From: Cryptomeria japonica
Taxonomy: Eukaryota; Streptophyta; Pinopsida; Cupressales; Cupressaceae
Direction of reading: 5' to 3'
DNA length: 64,000 nucleotides
Assembly (NCBI RefSeq): GCF_030272615.1
Contig: NC_081411.1
Coordinates: 184,799,449 to 184,863,448 of the forward strand
Notes under the pieces: generated by a model
Seen by the model: the letters and a program-made list of their open reading frames with translations, nothing else
What the model was told of the DNA's origin: nothing
Database searches by the model: none
Shown here: positions 37,813 to 49,545 of the stretch, piece after piece
How the letters are laid out: the number at the start of each line of letters is the position of its first letter
How positions within the stretch are numbered: the first letter of the stretch is position 1
Translations under genes and position numbers: made by a program

Positions 37813-38388
37813 TTTACTTTAATTTTTGCAATAATGTATAATGGTCTATCAAGTGCATCAATAATCTCTCTTGAGTCAAAGGTGATGCAAGGTTCAAATA
37901 GAGGTTTTAGTTTAAATTATAGCTATACCAAAGGCTCCCAAATGTTAAAATTGCCAAGGAATTCAATTCTTCTAAAGATGCAACTAAAAAATAATAATAG
38001 TGCATGCCACTATTCCATCCTTATATAACAATATGAGTGGAAACTATAATCCTTAATATCATGAAAACAAAATAGAATATTGTTGAGGTTAAATTTGGAC
38101 TCTGCATATATAATCAATATTATATTTTTTTTGTTTTTCAATATTTGCTTCATAACCATCACTAAACACAACTATTTCTAAATTATAGCATATCATTTTG
38201 GGTAGAGGAACATTGCCAAAAAGCAAAGGGTTGATGTGTTAAAAGAATATAGCATGTGTTGTTTTTTGTGGATGTTTTACATTCAACTTTTTTTATTAAC
38301 TCCATTTTACAAATTATTTTGGGTGAATTTAATCTATCTTTTAAGTCAATTATTCATTTTATTTTCAGTGATAATAAAGAATCAACTC

Positions 38389-40182
38389 ATATTATACCAT
38401 TTCGGATTTCAAACTAGGGAGAGGGGTCAGAGTGAGGGTTTCAAGTGGGATTGCAGTCGCAGAGGAGACTACAGATGAGAATGGGGAGACAGATGATGAT
38501 GGGGATGATTTTATGGCTTTGTGTGTCTAGCCTTTCCTTGCAGCAGGTTCTAGGGCTTGTGTTTTATACTTGGTGGGTAGCGAGGTTGGGGTTTTGTTTG
38601 GTGTCTCTATGTTGGGTGTGTGTTGTAGATGGGTTGTTTTTCCCCTTTCTCTTTGCCCGTAGTGGAGTCTTTTCTATTGCATCTTGCTATTCTAGTGTTG
38701 GCTTTGTTGAGTTCCCCTCTTGCGCTTGTTGTTGTTGTCTTGGCCCATGGTGTTGTTTTCTTGTTTGTTCGGTCTTTGTTTCCTCTCTAGTACCTTCTTC
38801 TTTTCTAGGTGAAGTCATTAAGATTTCTAGACCTTCATTGGTTTTTGGAACTATTGTGGGTACTAAGGATGTTGGTGTTGCATTGGCCTCAATCTATCCA
38901 GGGGTTGACAGGGGTTGCAAGGGCTTCTTGGTGGATCGGGCTTGTTGTTCTCCTTTGACCAAGGGGTTTCTTTATTGCTATCCTCTTTTTCCTTTGGTGG
39001 CTGACTTGGGAGTCTCTAATGGGGCGGTCTTCCTTCCTTAGCTTGTGGGAGGGGGTTGCGGGTTCTTCCTCTATCCCGTATGGTGGATGGTTCTCTTGTG
39101 GGGGTTTTGGTGTAGTAGGGTGTGGTGGCTTTTGTGTGTTTTGTGGTTGGGTTCATGGTGGGGCTTGTCCTTGTTTGATGTGAGTGAGGCTTCCTTTGTC
39201 CCCTTTGGACTTGCCTCCTATCTATTTTCAAGGGTATGTGCTTCTGCTTTCCTCTTCTTCCCTTTCCATTTCCTATTCAGGTTGTTGCCTCTAATTTTCT
39301 AGGGCACCTTCTACTTGTTCTTGTTCCCTATTTCTGGTTTTGGGATGTTTCTAGTTTTGGGACTGTGTTCGGCTTTGTTGGAGCCTAGAGTATGCAAGCT
39401 TTCTTTCTTTTCGAGTGGGCTTGTGTTGATCTTCCCTTGGTCCATTTTCATGTGGCTCCTATTGAGGAGGATTTTGCCCCTATTGAGGTGAGGTTTATTC
39501 TTGTGGCTTTATGGGGTTTGGCTCTTTCTACTCCTTCCTTCCCCTTTCACGATTCCTATTGAGGTGGAGATTTTCCTTGTAGGAGAGGTTGGAAGCTACT
39601 TTGATAGGGATTTTCTTGTCTTTGGTTTCTTTAATTCAAACTTGGATCGAGCATGGTTCTTCATCTTGGTGGTTTCTTCCTCTATTATTCCTATTGAGAT
39701 GGAGGTAGGAAAGATGAGGACTTACTGTTTTGGGGTTGTCGTTGATTGTTGCAAGATGGTTTTGGGAGACATTTTAAAATCCAAGATGAAGGTTGGGAGA
39801 GCCTATGAAAACCCTCTAATCCTCTTATATCTCTTCATTGTTTAGGAGCTTCGGTATTTTCCAGTTAGTTCTTTACACTTTATCTTTATGGTTCTGCAAG
39901 TGTTCATGTTGTGAGAGCCTTATTAAAACAAACTGTTAAGGTTAAGGGAGCTTGTAAAAACCCTTTGCTCATCATTGTTTGAGTAGTTTGGTTTGATTGA
40001 TTTAACTTTTTGATTGATATAGCCAATTCTTTAATGCTTTTATTTTAGCGGTTGGTTGTGGGTTGGCTATTGGTTATCTTTGTTTCATCTTGTTGCAATA
40101 TTTTGTTTGTGGGTTTTGGTTCCCTGCAAAAACTGAGGGTTTCAAGTCCCCCTAAAAACCTATTTTTCCCTTAATCAAAAAC
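38389..40182 (+). mobile_element. 1.8 kb non-LTR (LINE/SINE-type) insertion
   Basis: The 13-mer aaagaatcaactc occurs at 38376-38388 and 40183-40195, exactly flanking this interval. The right end reads aaaacctatttttccctt followed by aatcaaaaac, a retroposon-style A-rich tail. On the plus strand the body is strikingly T/G-rich, unlike the AT-rich surroundings. The longest ORF (38445-39041, 198 codons) is rich in C, F, V, L and S and matches no family; an alternative frame starts with an acidic run (ETDDDGDDF) and soon stops. It is probably a non-autonomous or 5'-truncated element. Confidence 0.7.
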
Positions 40183-40599
40183 AAAGAATCAACTCTCTTT
40201 CAAAGGCTGCCCCTAAATCTAGAACATAAAATGGTAAACACTATTATTAACAATAATATTGAATAGCCCACTTAATGCCTTTAAGTTCCCTATAAATTTT
40301 TCCAATCAATGTAATGATTAGATACAAGATTTACAAAAATCTATAATAATATTGTAACAACTACACCATTTAATCAAAATGCTATTTATCTTAAAAAAAT
40401 ACAAGGAAAAGGTTTTGAATAAGAGTATTATTTTCTTGTTAGATTATAAGCAATAGATTATTTAAGAGATCCTTCTTTCATTTAATTGCAACTTAAGGAT
40501 GATTATCATTAGAAAGAAGATGGCAAATAAGAAAAACATGCAAATAAAAGATACAACACATAATCGGCATAATTATTTCACCATTTGCAAGATTTCTAG

Positions 40600-40815
40600 A
40601 ATTTCAGGATTTGAGAGTTGAGAATGTCAAATAAGTATAAGGTATGGGCTAGTTGATCTTTTATTAATGTTTTGAAGTTATTGGGTTGTATGTCATATTT
40701 ATGTGTTGTGAGGCAACTTGGTTAGGTTGTTTGGCTTTTGTGTTGGGTCTCATTTATTATTAAATATTTTATGACTCCTTCAAAACCTATTTTACTCTTA
40801 TAATAAAAATAAAAA
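40600..40815 (+). mobile_element. Possible second retroposon tail
   Basis: Ends aaaacctattttactctta then ataaaaataaaaaatta, similar to the tail of the element ending at 40182, and its upstream sequence is likewise T/G-rich. No target duplication was found, so the boundaries are guesses. Confidence 0.35.
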
Positions 40816-41331
40816 ATTAAGATGAGAGCATACATGCTAGTTTGAAGACAACTATATTTTAATTCTTAAAAGGCACCAAGGCCTCATTCATTTGGTGCAA
40901 CTTAGCTTTATATCTTGTTGTGACATTTTAGTACATCACCCCATTGCAAATGGGGACCTCCACTTTTTTGCCTTCTAGCGTAGTTGTGCTTAATTGTCTA
41001 GCTTGGTAATGTTTTGGAGTCTTTAGCCTCTTTCTTGTGAGGAGATGCAGAGCCTTTGATTGTTAGGATGTGATCAAGTCAGCATTTCTTTGTCTTAGGC
41101 TAGGATGAACAAACAACCTTCAACTTCCTTGTGTCAAAGTGTTTGGGTAATGGATAGGAGTCAAGTTCTTCATTGAGTAAGGTTTCACAATGTAACCTTT
41201 GGGCAATAAATGCCTAAGTCAAGGTATGAAATCTTTGATGGATGCTCGGGGTGATTGGATAATCCTCAAGCAAATTTGTCTCTAAATAGAAGATAGGTGA
41301 AGATGAGAGATGAGTGAAGAGTGAAGGAATG
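40816..41331. other. Non-coding stretch, nothing recognised
   Basis: No ORF or repeat structure could be supported; this is the left flank of the LTR retrotransposon. Confidence 0.5.
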
Positions 41332-42452
41332 TGTTATGGTGAAAATTAGGGTTTCACCATAAGAATGTGTAAAACCATTAATTTTTGGTTTTAAGACCAT
41401 TACATTAAGGAGGAGGATAATCTAATAGATCTAGCTTCTCTAGGATTAAGATTTAGATCAGATTTCTAGTTCCTTGATAGGAATTTATCCTCTTTAGATT
41501 GAATGGAATTGTTGAAGATGCTGAAATTAGGGTAAATGGGTGAATATTGAAGAGATCGGGCATAAACAGTGAGCTATAGTCGGCGCACCGAGCCACAAAC
41601 TAGATCTAAGCAAAGTAATATGATTCAGATCTACTTCTTGAAATTCGACCTAAATTGTCAGGGCTGTGTGGTGGTTGCCATGGTCCTCTAAACATTCTGC
41701 CATAAAAAGGGAACTTGTTCATCTCTGCAAATACTGTCTATCCTCCTAAATGCAACTCCATACTTGTTCTTGCACATAGTGAAAATGGGAAAATGGTTGG
41801 GATTAGGGGTTTGCCTAAGTCAAAGACTAGTTTAGGAATTAACCTTGAATGAAATAATGTAAATACTAAAATAAATATCAGAAATATATACCTTGGATCT
41901 GCAATTGTTGATGATGATGCTTTGCTTCTTAAATGTAATCACATATGTTGCATGAAATAGCATGGACATGACAAAACCCTAATCACATGTACACATGCTT
42001 GCATATGAATGATGTAATTTTTCTCGACAATGGTTGAATGAAGAATATGCAACCTTAAAGATCTCTGAAGATTGATGGATGAAATTAAGCTGATCAAATG
42101 TATTTATTTAGGGGTATCTAAGTAATTTACTAATTAGGCCAACCCTAAATGATCATGCAGATACCATGAAGATGAATTCCCACCGAAGGGATAGGACCCC
42201 TGGCCTAATTCAAAATTGGGCCCCACTAAGAGGGACCATAACACTGGGTGCCATGGTCCTTCTCAAAAAGGGACCACAATGAAGTCTCAAGGAGAAGGGT
42301 ACCCCACTAGGGACTCCTTTAATGTGTGTAAATGGCATCAAAAATGGAGAATAGGCACAAAACAAACCTAGATAGTTGATGAGGACAAGACACTAAAATA
42401 GGGGCACAAACATGAGGTGTAAATTGGCCCGAGGATAATTTACGATGCTAAA
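41332..42452 (-). repeat. 3' LTR of the minus-strand retrotransposon
   Basis: Aligns with 46270-47066 plus 48367-48753. Landmarks shared with the other LTR are tttcaccataagaatgtg, gttccttgataggaatttat, tttaggaattaaccttgaa and catgaggtgtaaatt. Length about 1.1 kb. Confidence 0.85.
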
Positions 42453-42879
42453 TTTAGCCATCACTTTAACGGGAGTATGAGTCTATGCAAATACTCATGG
42501 TAAAGTAGATGAAAGAGATGAAAGAGAGGAGCAATTAGGAGCACAATCACAAGGAGTATAAGATTGCACTAATTTCGAGGAATCAAGCCCCCAATCTTAG
42601 GATCTTAACTCACTCAATCTCATGCAAGGTCACACAAAACAAGAAAAAGAAGACAAAAAGGCAAAATAACACAAAACATGCAAAAGCTAAAAACCAAAAA
42701 CAAGACCCCAAGTCAATGACCTAAAGAGACCTTGATATCAAAATGTCTCAACCACTAATATCATTCTTGAAAATGTCATCTCAAGAACACAAGCGATCAC
42801 CTAAAAAAAATCAAGAGCAGGCATCATCCATAAACTACAAATAGCAAAGCTATGAGCTCATGAGATGAAATAGATAAAG

Positions 42880-42985
42880 CATGGATACACATTCTAGATG
42901 TGTTTTTCTAGGTGATCCATGAGAAGAAGAATGAGAGAAGAAATGGATACACATTCTAGATGTATTTTTCTAGGTGATCCATGTT
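42880..42985. repeat. 62-bp tandem repeat, two copies
   Basis: Two copies of ggatacacattctagatgt then ttttctaggtgatccatg, the first at about 42890 and the second at about 42944, within the retroelement internal region. Confidence 0.85.
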
Positions 42986-43085
42986 GGGGAGGAGAGTAGG
43001 AATATTCTAGCTATGTTTTGCTAGTTCCACTCATCCTCGTGCGTGTGTCCAAGTGATGTCTGGTTTCAGGTGTCAACCATCCTAT

Positions 43086-43400
43086 ATATAAGAGTTTGTT
43101 TTCTCTGGTTTCGAGCATGTAACAACTTGTGTAAGACATGTAATGAAAATGCAAAGGTGTGTGTGTATTATCAGGAACATCTCAAGTAATAGTTTGTTTG
43201 CTCTGGTTTCAAGAATGTGTAACCCCATGTAAGATTAATATATGTTTTGTTTCGAAGACATCTTGTGTAAGAGTTAATTTGCTTTGGTTTCAAGAATGTG
43301 CACCCCATCTAACACATATAAATGTTGTATCTAGTTTTGGGCATGAAGTGTCTCATGTAAGAGTTTGTTTTCTCTGGTTTCGCGAATGGAAACCTTATTT
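43086..43400. repeat. Minisatellite, about 100-bp unit, about four copies
   Basis: Each unit carries agtttgttttctctggttt and a gaatgt...ccc/aac tail. Copies begin near 43087, 43189, 43270 and 43357. The ORF 43159-43512 across it is a translation of this repeat. Confidence 0.75.
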
Positions 43401-44773
43401 AAGACATTACAAAAGTAGAAAAAGTATAGTACAATATAGTACAAAGAGGGTGATATGTATTCCCCCCCCCGCCGCCTTAAGATGTCAACATAGCTCTATG
43501 TTGATGTTTTAAGGAAGCTAGAAGCAAGGATACCCACCTTCAACACAAAGGAGATATCCTTCTAGGAAACAATGTTCATACATCCAAGCTAAAGAGGCAA
43601 TACTCTTAAAAGAAAGGATAAGATAGTTGAAAAGAGATATATTGAAACAAGTGTAAAGAGGATCCTTGGAGAAGAGATCTTCACTCAAAAGACATGTACC
43701 TCCAAGAGGAGTTTCTCAAACAAACATAACATCTTCTACCAAAACAAGAGAAGGAGAACAAGAATATCTACCTTCCTCCTATTGCTAGGTGAAAATGATT
43801 CTTGATGAAGGATGACACACTTTCAACCCAATGTGAGGAGAATGTTTATTATAGATATACATTACCAAGGGTAAAAGAGATTGTAGTCAAGGATACATGC
43901 CTCTTGCATAAGAGAGATTCCTTGAGCAAACAATTACTTCACATAAGGAATGACATCAAACTATAAGCAAACACTACTCAACAAATGCAAAGTGGATCCT
44001 TAGGAACGGATAAGAAAGATCAATGCCCCCCAAGTGTAGGGACAATGATAAGAATTACACAAACTCTCAGGAGAGATTAGACATAACCAAATGCACAATG
44101 TACTTGCACAAAGGAATATTCCATACAAGAAAAGACATTAAGATATGTAAAATGCAACTCCAAAGAAGAGGTAATCTTCAAAGAGAGAGAGAATTAGATG
44201 AAGGTTCATAAACTCCCCTAAGGATAGATTAGTCATAAGAGACATACCATTCCATTGAAGAAAGGATATCACAACATGAAAAATGTAACCCCTAAAGGGA
44301 ATAGTGAAACCTTGGATAGAGAGAAGGAATAGGATATAGACAAGAAGAAATTATGTTTTTGCCCCAAGATGTTTATAATTGAAAAAGCATCATCTCCTAT
44401 AATAAAGAGTCCCCAATTAAGTTAACTACTAGTGCCATAGGGCAAGGAGCAACATGGAGGGTGAATGGAGTGCTAAGTCACTACCTCTTCACCAAGGAAG
44501 AGTGCAAGATCGGTTGTAAGAGCTATGTGAGCTCTATCATATCAGTCTTCAACAAATGTTTTATATGTGTTACATTTTCCAAGAGAATGAGAATATCTAT
44601 GATGAAAAAGACAATGTGCATCACCTTCCTTATCCTTAGAATTATGATTAATTATAATGAAAGGAGAAACAACGTTCTTATCATACTTTAACCTCCAAAA
44701 GATTCTAGCAGCTAATTTCTATTGGTCATCAATGGGATTAGGTCTTGTCTCTTGAGATGTAGGACAAGGGTTG

Positions 44774-45819
44774 TTAGAAGAAGATGATTATAATAGTTAT
44801 ATTATCAACTAGTTCTTGCATACTTTTTTGGAAATCCGGACAGTCATTAGCATGATGTTCATGAGTTTGATGATATGAACAAAAAGGAGTCTTTGAAGAA
44901 GAAGCACCCTTAGATGGACGATAAGTTCTATGTTTTGCAAGATACTCCTTAAATTTTTGAATTATAAGGAGATCATCCATAAGTGAATCATGATAATTTC
45001 CTAGACCTTTGGTACTAGTTTGTGTAGGAGGGTTTATAGGGACTCTAGTTCCTTCTTCAAATTTTCCAAGTCCTTGCCCTCTAAAACCTTGTTTTGATAT
45101 TATGTTATGACCACTCCTAATTGAGGAGGAGTATTATAATGAATCCCTTTAAAATTTGTGCTATTGTAAGTATGTTTAAAAGGAACAAAGGGAAAAGTAG
45201 ATGAAGAAGGAATATCCTTTGTAGGGAGATTTTCCTTTCTACCATCATGCATATCCTCTTTGATAGGTTGGGAATGAAGATCCTTATCGTCTAAGGCCTC
45301 ATCTTTACTTAATGTTATGTGGGGAGATAGATCATGAATTAAATGCATACTATCGTCTTCTCTACAAATGTTTTGATGATTAAGATAGACTCTATGAGAA
45401 TAAGGGGGATCTAGAGTGATTGAAACACCAATGTTTTGACCTCGCCCCCCTTGCGCCAGGGTATGTGTATGAGAAGAATATGGTGCCATGTTTCTCTTCA
45501 ATGCTTGCTCTCCATTAGAGAGATCATTGATAGGATTAATAGTTCTTTCTTTATTCACATTAGATACCGTAGGAGAGGTACATGTATTAGGTTTTTCATT
45601 AGCATCTCTAGGATTGCGATCTACAAAATCTTTTATGTGATCTAAATATGTAATACATTTTCCTAAAAATATCACTATAAAACCGCATGCATTATGGATA
45701 AAAACTTTGAGATTTACTTGATTAATAGGAAACAATTTGGGAATTCTAAAAATGCAATATGCCAAAGTCCTATGAATGAAAAGAAGCAATGTGAAGTGAA
45801 AGAAACCATTATCCAACAC
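44774..45819 (-). pseudogene. Gag-like pseudogene of the retrotransposon
   Basis: Two minus-strand ORFs (45100-45819, then 44774-44980), bridged in another frame by gag-like sequence. The second contains a C/H-rich segment, CSYHQTHEHHANDCPDF, followed by QKSMQELVDN, resembling the zinc-knuckle-like region of plant Ty3/gypsy Gag proteins. It lies just downstream of the 5' LTR, as gag should. Frame changes make it non-functional. The first half of 45100-45819 (from 45819) is probably LTR-proximal leader, not protein. Confidence 0.65.
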
Positions 45820-47066
45820 ATGATTTTGATAAATATAAGTGAAAAGAAAAGTAAGGTCATATGTGAAATGGCAAATAAATTAGATCTATTAAGTGCCATT
45901 ATGAATGTCTAAGGTCATATCTAAAAATAAGAGTTAAAAATTATGCAATCCCACAAATCAAATAAATCAGAATAAATTGGGGTTTTTTATGAATTTAACC
46001 TCTACATTTATGTAATTTGATTAAAATAAGGTCAATGGATGCAAAATAAAAAATTAAAATGTTCGCAAATCAAATTTGAAACAATTAATCCAAATTAGAC
46101 AACCCACAAGTCTAATTTTAAAATTATAAATTAGGGTTTGTGTGAATTTAACCTCTAAATTTATGTAATTCAATTGAAACTTTAACTTGTAAATGCTAAT
46201 TTGATTTTGAAAATGCATAAACAATCCAAATCATAAATAAAGCTATAAGATGTCGAGTTCACTAAAAAATGTAATGGTTAAAAATTAGAGTTTCACCATA
46301 AGAATGTGTAAAATCGCTAATTTTTGCTTTTAGGACCATAACATTAAAGAGGGGAGTAATGTAATAGATCTAGCCTCTCTAGGATTAAGATTTTGATCAA
46401 ATTCCTAGTTCCTTGATAGGAATTTATCCTCCTTAGATTCAATTGAATTGTTGATGATGTTGAAATTAGGGTAAATGGGTGAATATTGAAGAGATTAGGC
46501 ATAAATAGTGAGCTACAGTCCTCGCATACAGCCATAAACTTGGATCTGAGCAAAGTAATATGATTCAGATCTTCTCCCCAAAATTCGGCCTAAATTGTTA
46601 GGACTATGGCGGTGGTCACCATGGTCGTCAAAACTTTTCATCGTTAAAAAGGGAACCTGTTCATCTTTGCAAATACTGTTGATCCTATGAAGCGCAACTC
46701 TATACCTATTCTTGCACATAATGAAAAGGAGAAAATGGTTGGGAATAGGGGTTCGCCTAAGTCAAACCCCAGTTTAGGAATTAACCTTGAACGAAATAAT
46801 GAGAATATTGAAATAAATACTACAAAGATATACCTCAAATATGCAGTTGTTGATGATGATGCTTTTCTTCTTATGTAATCACATATGTTGCATGAAATGG
46901 CATGGACATGACAAAACCCTAATCACACACATATGCTTGCATATGAATGATGCAATTTTGCCCCACAATGGTTGAATGAAGAATATGCAGCATTAAAGGT
47001 ATCATAAAATGCTTGATGATGAATGTTTCATGGATGCAAGGAAATGATTGCTTGATGTCTTAGAAT

Positions 47067-48358
47067 CATAGAAACGGGACTCAGACTTGGCGCGGACTCG
47101 ACAAGGGTGACTCTACTTGGGACTCGGGACTCGGATCTACCAGGACTCGACAGGACTCGACAAACTAAAAACCCCAAGAAATTTAGCGATTTTTAAGGAT
47201 TTAAAACTTGTTTCATGCACCCTTTATTAAACAAACCTTAAATACACAATAACATCATCAAATAGAAGTTAATTTGATCATACACACAAGTATACATCGA
47301 TCACATTAGTATAAATGTAAATTGTAGCTGAAGGAAATATCAACCAATAACCATAGATATATAAATAGTGTCGAATGTAAAAATATTACAAAACTCATGG
47401 AATATGAAATCCATGACATCAAAATTCAAATGTTCTAGTTTCACACATATCAAAAGTAAAACAACTACAAGTCTATGGCTCAGAGGAGCCTAGGTCCTTC
47501 CTACGTAGGCGTCTAAGGTAGGTCTTGGATGTGTTAGCAGCCATACTCTTTGCCCGTGACTCCATTCTACCCTCACCAACATCAACTATGTCTGGCTCTA
47601 GCTCTGGCTCTGGCTCTACTCATGCTCTAACCTCCTCCTCTGCCATGGCTACAACCTCAGCCTCTCTATCTACCTGGTCGATCCAATCTAAGTCCTCATC
47701 ACTAAAGATAGGATCCGTAGCCTCACCGATCCACTCAGATTTTGGATCAACCTCCTCTAACGTGATCAGGGTGATGTCATGGTCCATAACTTGTTTTTGT
47801 CTAAGACGGAGGTTGTAATGGACAAAGATTAGATCATTCAACCTCTCCACAGACAGCCTATTGCGCCTCTTGGAGTGTATGTGCTCAGATATACTCCAAT
47901 TGCACTCAAACATATTCCAATCCTCTCTAACAAGCTTTTGATGCACTAAATACAAGTATTACATTGCCCCAATGTGATTTGTTGAAGAAATTTTACTCCT
48001 CCTTGCTGGTTGCCCTACTATGCTCTCTTCTTTTTCCTCACAACTCACTCTTCTCCTCCTATTTTTTCAATAGAATGAAATGAGATGCGTTTTACAACTT
48101 AGAATCAAATATAAATGAAAAAAAAGCAAGTAAAATCATTGTTTAACGTGTTTTTATTTTACTTTTTCGGTATTTTTCGTCGGTTGAGTCATGGACTCGG
48201 GACTCGCCGGGTCCGAGCTGAGTCACCGAGTCACGTGATTCGCCATGATTCAGCCAAAACTCGGCGAGTCCGAGTCTGAGCCACCTAAGACTCATCGAGG
48301 GTCACTCAGCCTGTGACTCGCCGAGTTTTGGTGAGTCATGGCGAGTCACAAAACTCTA
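47067..48358 (-). mobile_element. hAT-superfamily DNA transposon (1292 bp, non-autonomous)
   Basis: The perfect 8-bp duplication cttagaat flanks it (47059-47066 and 48359-48366), the hAT hallmark. The ends are imperfect inverted repeats: left CATAGAAACGGGACTC, right (minus strand) TAGAGTTTTGTGACTC. Both subterminal regions carry dense GACTCG/CGAGTC motifs: at least five in 47094-47160 and many more in 48180-48350. The only coding relic is the transposase C-terminal dimerisation region. It lies in the 5' LTR of the retrotransposon; the other LTR at about 42050 lacks it. Confidence 0.9.
47620..47955 (-). pseudogene. hAT transposase C-terminal fragment
   Basis: 111 codons including NWSISEHIHSKRRNRLSVER then LNDLIFVHYNLRLRQKQ, which match the hAT C-terminal dimerisation region (consensus CERNWS.FE.IHTKKRNRL...L..LVFV.YN.RL). 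An acidic tail, SDEDLDWIDQVDREAE, follows, as in plant hAT proteins. The BED finger and the catalytic RNase H-like core with its DDE residues are missing, so the element depends on a partner for movement. The frame ends at 47620 in a low-complexity stretch. Confidence 0.85.
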
Positions 48359-48943
48359 CTTAGAATTGATTAGAGAGTGATGGATGAAATTAGGTTGATC
48401 AAATGTCTTTATATAGAGGTATCTAGGCAATTTACCGATTAGGCCAACCTCCAACTATCATACAGAGCCACGGAGATGAATGCTCGCTAGAGGGATAAGA
48501 TCCCTGCCCCAGTTCAAAATTGGGCCCCACTAAGAGGGACCATGGGCACCATGGTCCATCTAAAAAAGGGACCACAATGAAGCCTCATGGAGAAGGGTAG
48601 CCCACTAAAGAGCCCATTAGTGGGTGTACATGGCATTAGAACTAGAGAATAGGCACAAAATGGACCTAGATAGGTGACGAGGATAGGACACACTAAAGTA
48701 GGGGCATAAACATGAGGTGTAAATTTGGCCCAATGACAATTTATGATGCTACAAAAATGAAATTGGAGTATTAGGTGCTTTCCTTGGATTTGTATAAGGA
48801 AATTCAAGGATAAAGTCTTCACCAAAGGCAAAATCAGCATCATGATGAGGAAAAGTGTGTACTCAATGCTCAACTCAAGCTAAGGGTGAAAATTAAGCCA
48901 ACAAAGACATGAGGGAGACAAGAAAGCATTTTCTTCCTCACTT

Positions 48944-49080
48944 CCTAATCCACTACCATATGTGTCCCTTACCATCCAAAATCCCTGACCTAGGTACCAT
49001 CCTTCCCTTACCATCCAAAATGCCCGACCTAGGAGCATCCTCCATTACCACTCAAAATTCCTGCCTTGTGGAGGTTCAAA
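48944..49080. repeat. About 45-bp tandem repeat, three copies
   Basis: Variants of ccttaccatccaaaatccct then gacctaggtacc occur at about 48967, 49008 and 49045. Confidence 0.75.
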
Positions 49081-49374
49081 GATTGAAGAATTTTAAAGGT
49101 AGCATGATGATGAAGTTGCCTTGATGAATTAGATGAATAGATTGCAATGTTGGAAATGATGATGATGGGCAAACTCAATTCATTCTTGGAAAATAGGGAT
49201 CAACATCATATTGAAGGATAAGTAAATGATAAAATGTTGAAGTTGGCAAAAGATCGATCAAGTGAACAAGAATTTTCCCTCACTTTCCAAAATCCACAAT
49301 CAAGGTGAGATTGTCCTTTACTTGAAGGGATCCTAAAATCTCTGATTAGATTTTGATCCTTCCTTTGCATGCTA

Positions 49375-49545
49375 GAGTTTGCATTCAAGGAAGGGAATTC
49401 TTTCTTTGCATGCTGAAATCTGTGCTCATGGAAGGGAACTCTTCCTTTTCATGCTGAAATTCTAGATCTAGGAAGGGAAATTTTCCTTCACAATCTGAAA
49501 TCCCAGCTCTAGGAAGGGAAATTTTCCTTCACAATCTGAAATCCA
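49375..49545. repeat. About 48-bp tandem repeat, about four copies
   Basis: Units of ggaagggaa(a/c/t)t then (t)tttccttcacaatctgaaat with progressive divergence. The last two copies, around 49453-49545, are nearly identical. Confidence 0.8.

Larger units (their letters stand above)
36118..38375 (-). mobile_element. Degraded retrotransposon internal region
   Basis: Minus-strand relics of gag-pol type coding lie here between the LTR at 34500-35603 and the non-LTR insertion at 38389. Proline-rich and acidic pieces occur at 37148-37339 and 36767-37108, without an identifiable RT or integrase. No second LTR is visible to the right, so the element is truncated. Confidence 0.5.
42453..44773. other. 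Retrotransposon internal region without pol
   Basis: Apart from the tandem repeats at 42880-42985 and 43086-43400, this region has no recognisable RT, RNase H or integrase in any frame. Short plus-strand ORFs (44023-44211, 44461-44691) lack domains. A run of C bases lies at 43465-43473. Confidence 0.6.
41332..48753 (-). mobile_element. LTR retrotransposon lacking reverse transcriptase, minus strand
   Basis: The two LTRs, 41332-42452 (3') and 46270-48753 (5', interrupted by a hAT element), are clearly related but well diverged. Both have TG...CA-type ends on the minus strand (TGTAGCATC...TTACA), the inner-left one decayed to TTTAGCATC. The purine tract next to the 3' LTR (complement of 42453-42469) is a decayed AAAGTGGGGACTAAA. 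The internal region is only 3.8 kb, with gag remnants next to the 5' LTR and no RT, RNase H or integrase visible. It fits the TR-GAG or LARD-like non-autonomous class, or a deletion derivative. Flanking 5-mers (gaatg, aaaat) do not match. Confidence 0.8.
46270..48753 (-). repeat. 5' LTR of the minus-strand retrotransposon, split by a hAT element
   Basis: About 1.18 kb of LTR sequence once the 1292-bp hAT insertion and one 8-bp target duplication are removed. It is diverged from the 3' LTR by many substitutions, so the retrotransposon insertion is old. The hAT insertion is later. Confidence 0.85.

Noticed and set aside
38445-39041. 198-codon plus-strand ORF
   Set aside because: The product is a run of C, F, V, L, S and W residues from T/G-rich retroposon DNA, with no domain and no conserved relative in the window. 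Codon content follows the base composition.
43159-43512. 117-codon ORF with repeated LLWFQEC motif
   Set aside because: The repeating peptide is produced by the 100-bp minisatellite at 43086-43400.
41327-48758. Target duplication for the RT-less retrotransposon
   Set aside because: The flanking 5-mers gaatg and aaaat do not match, so I do not claim one; ends may have decayed.
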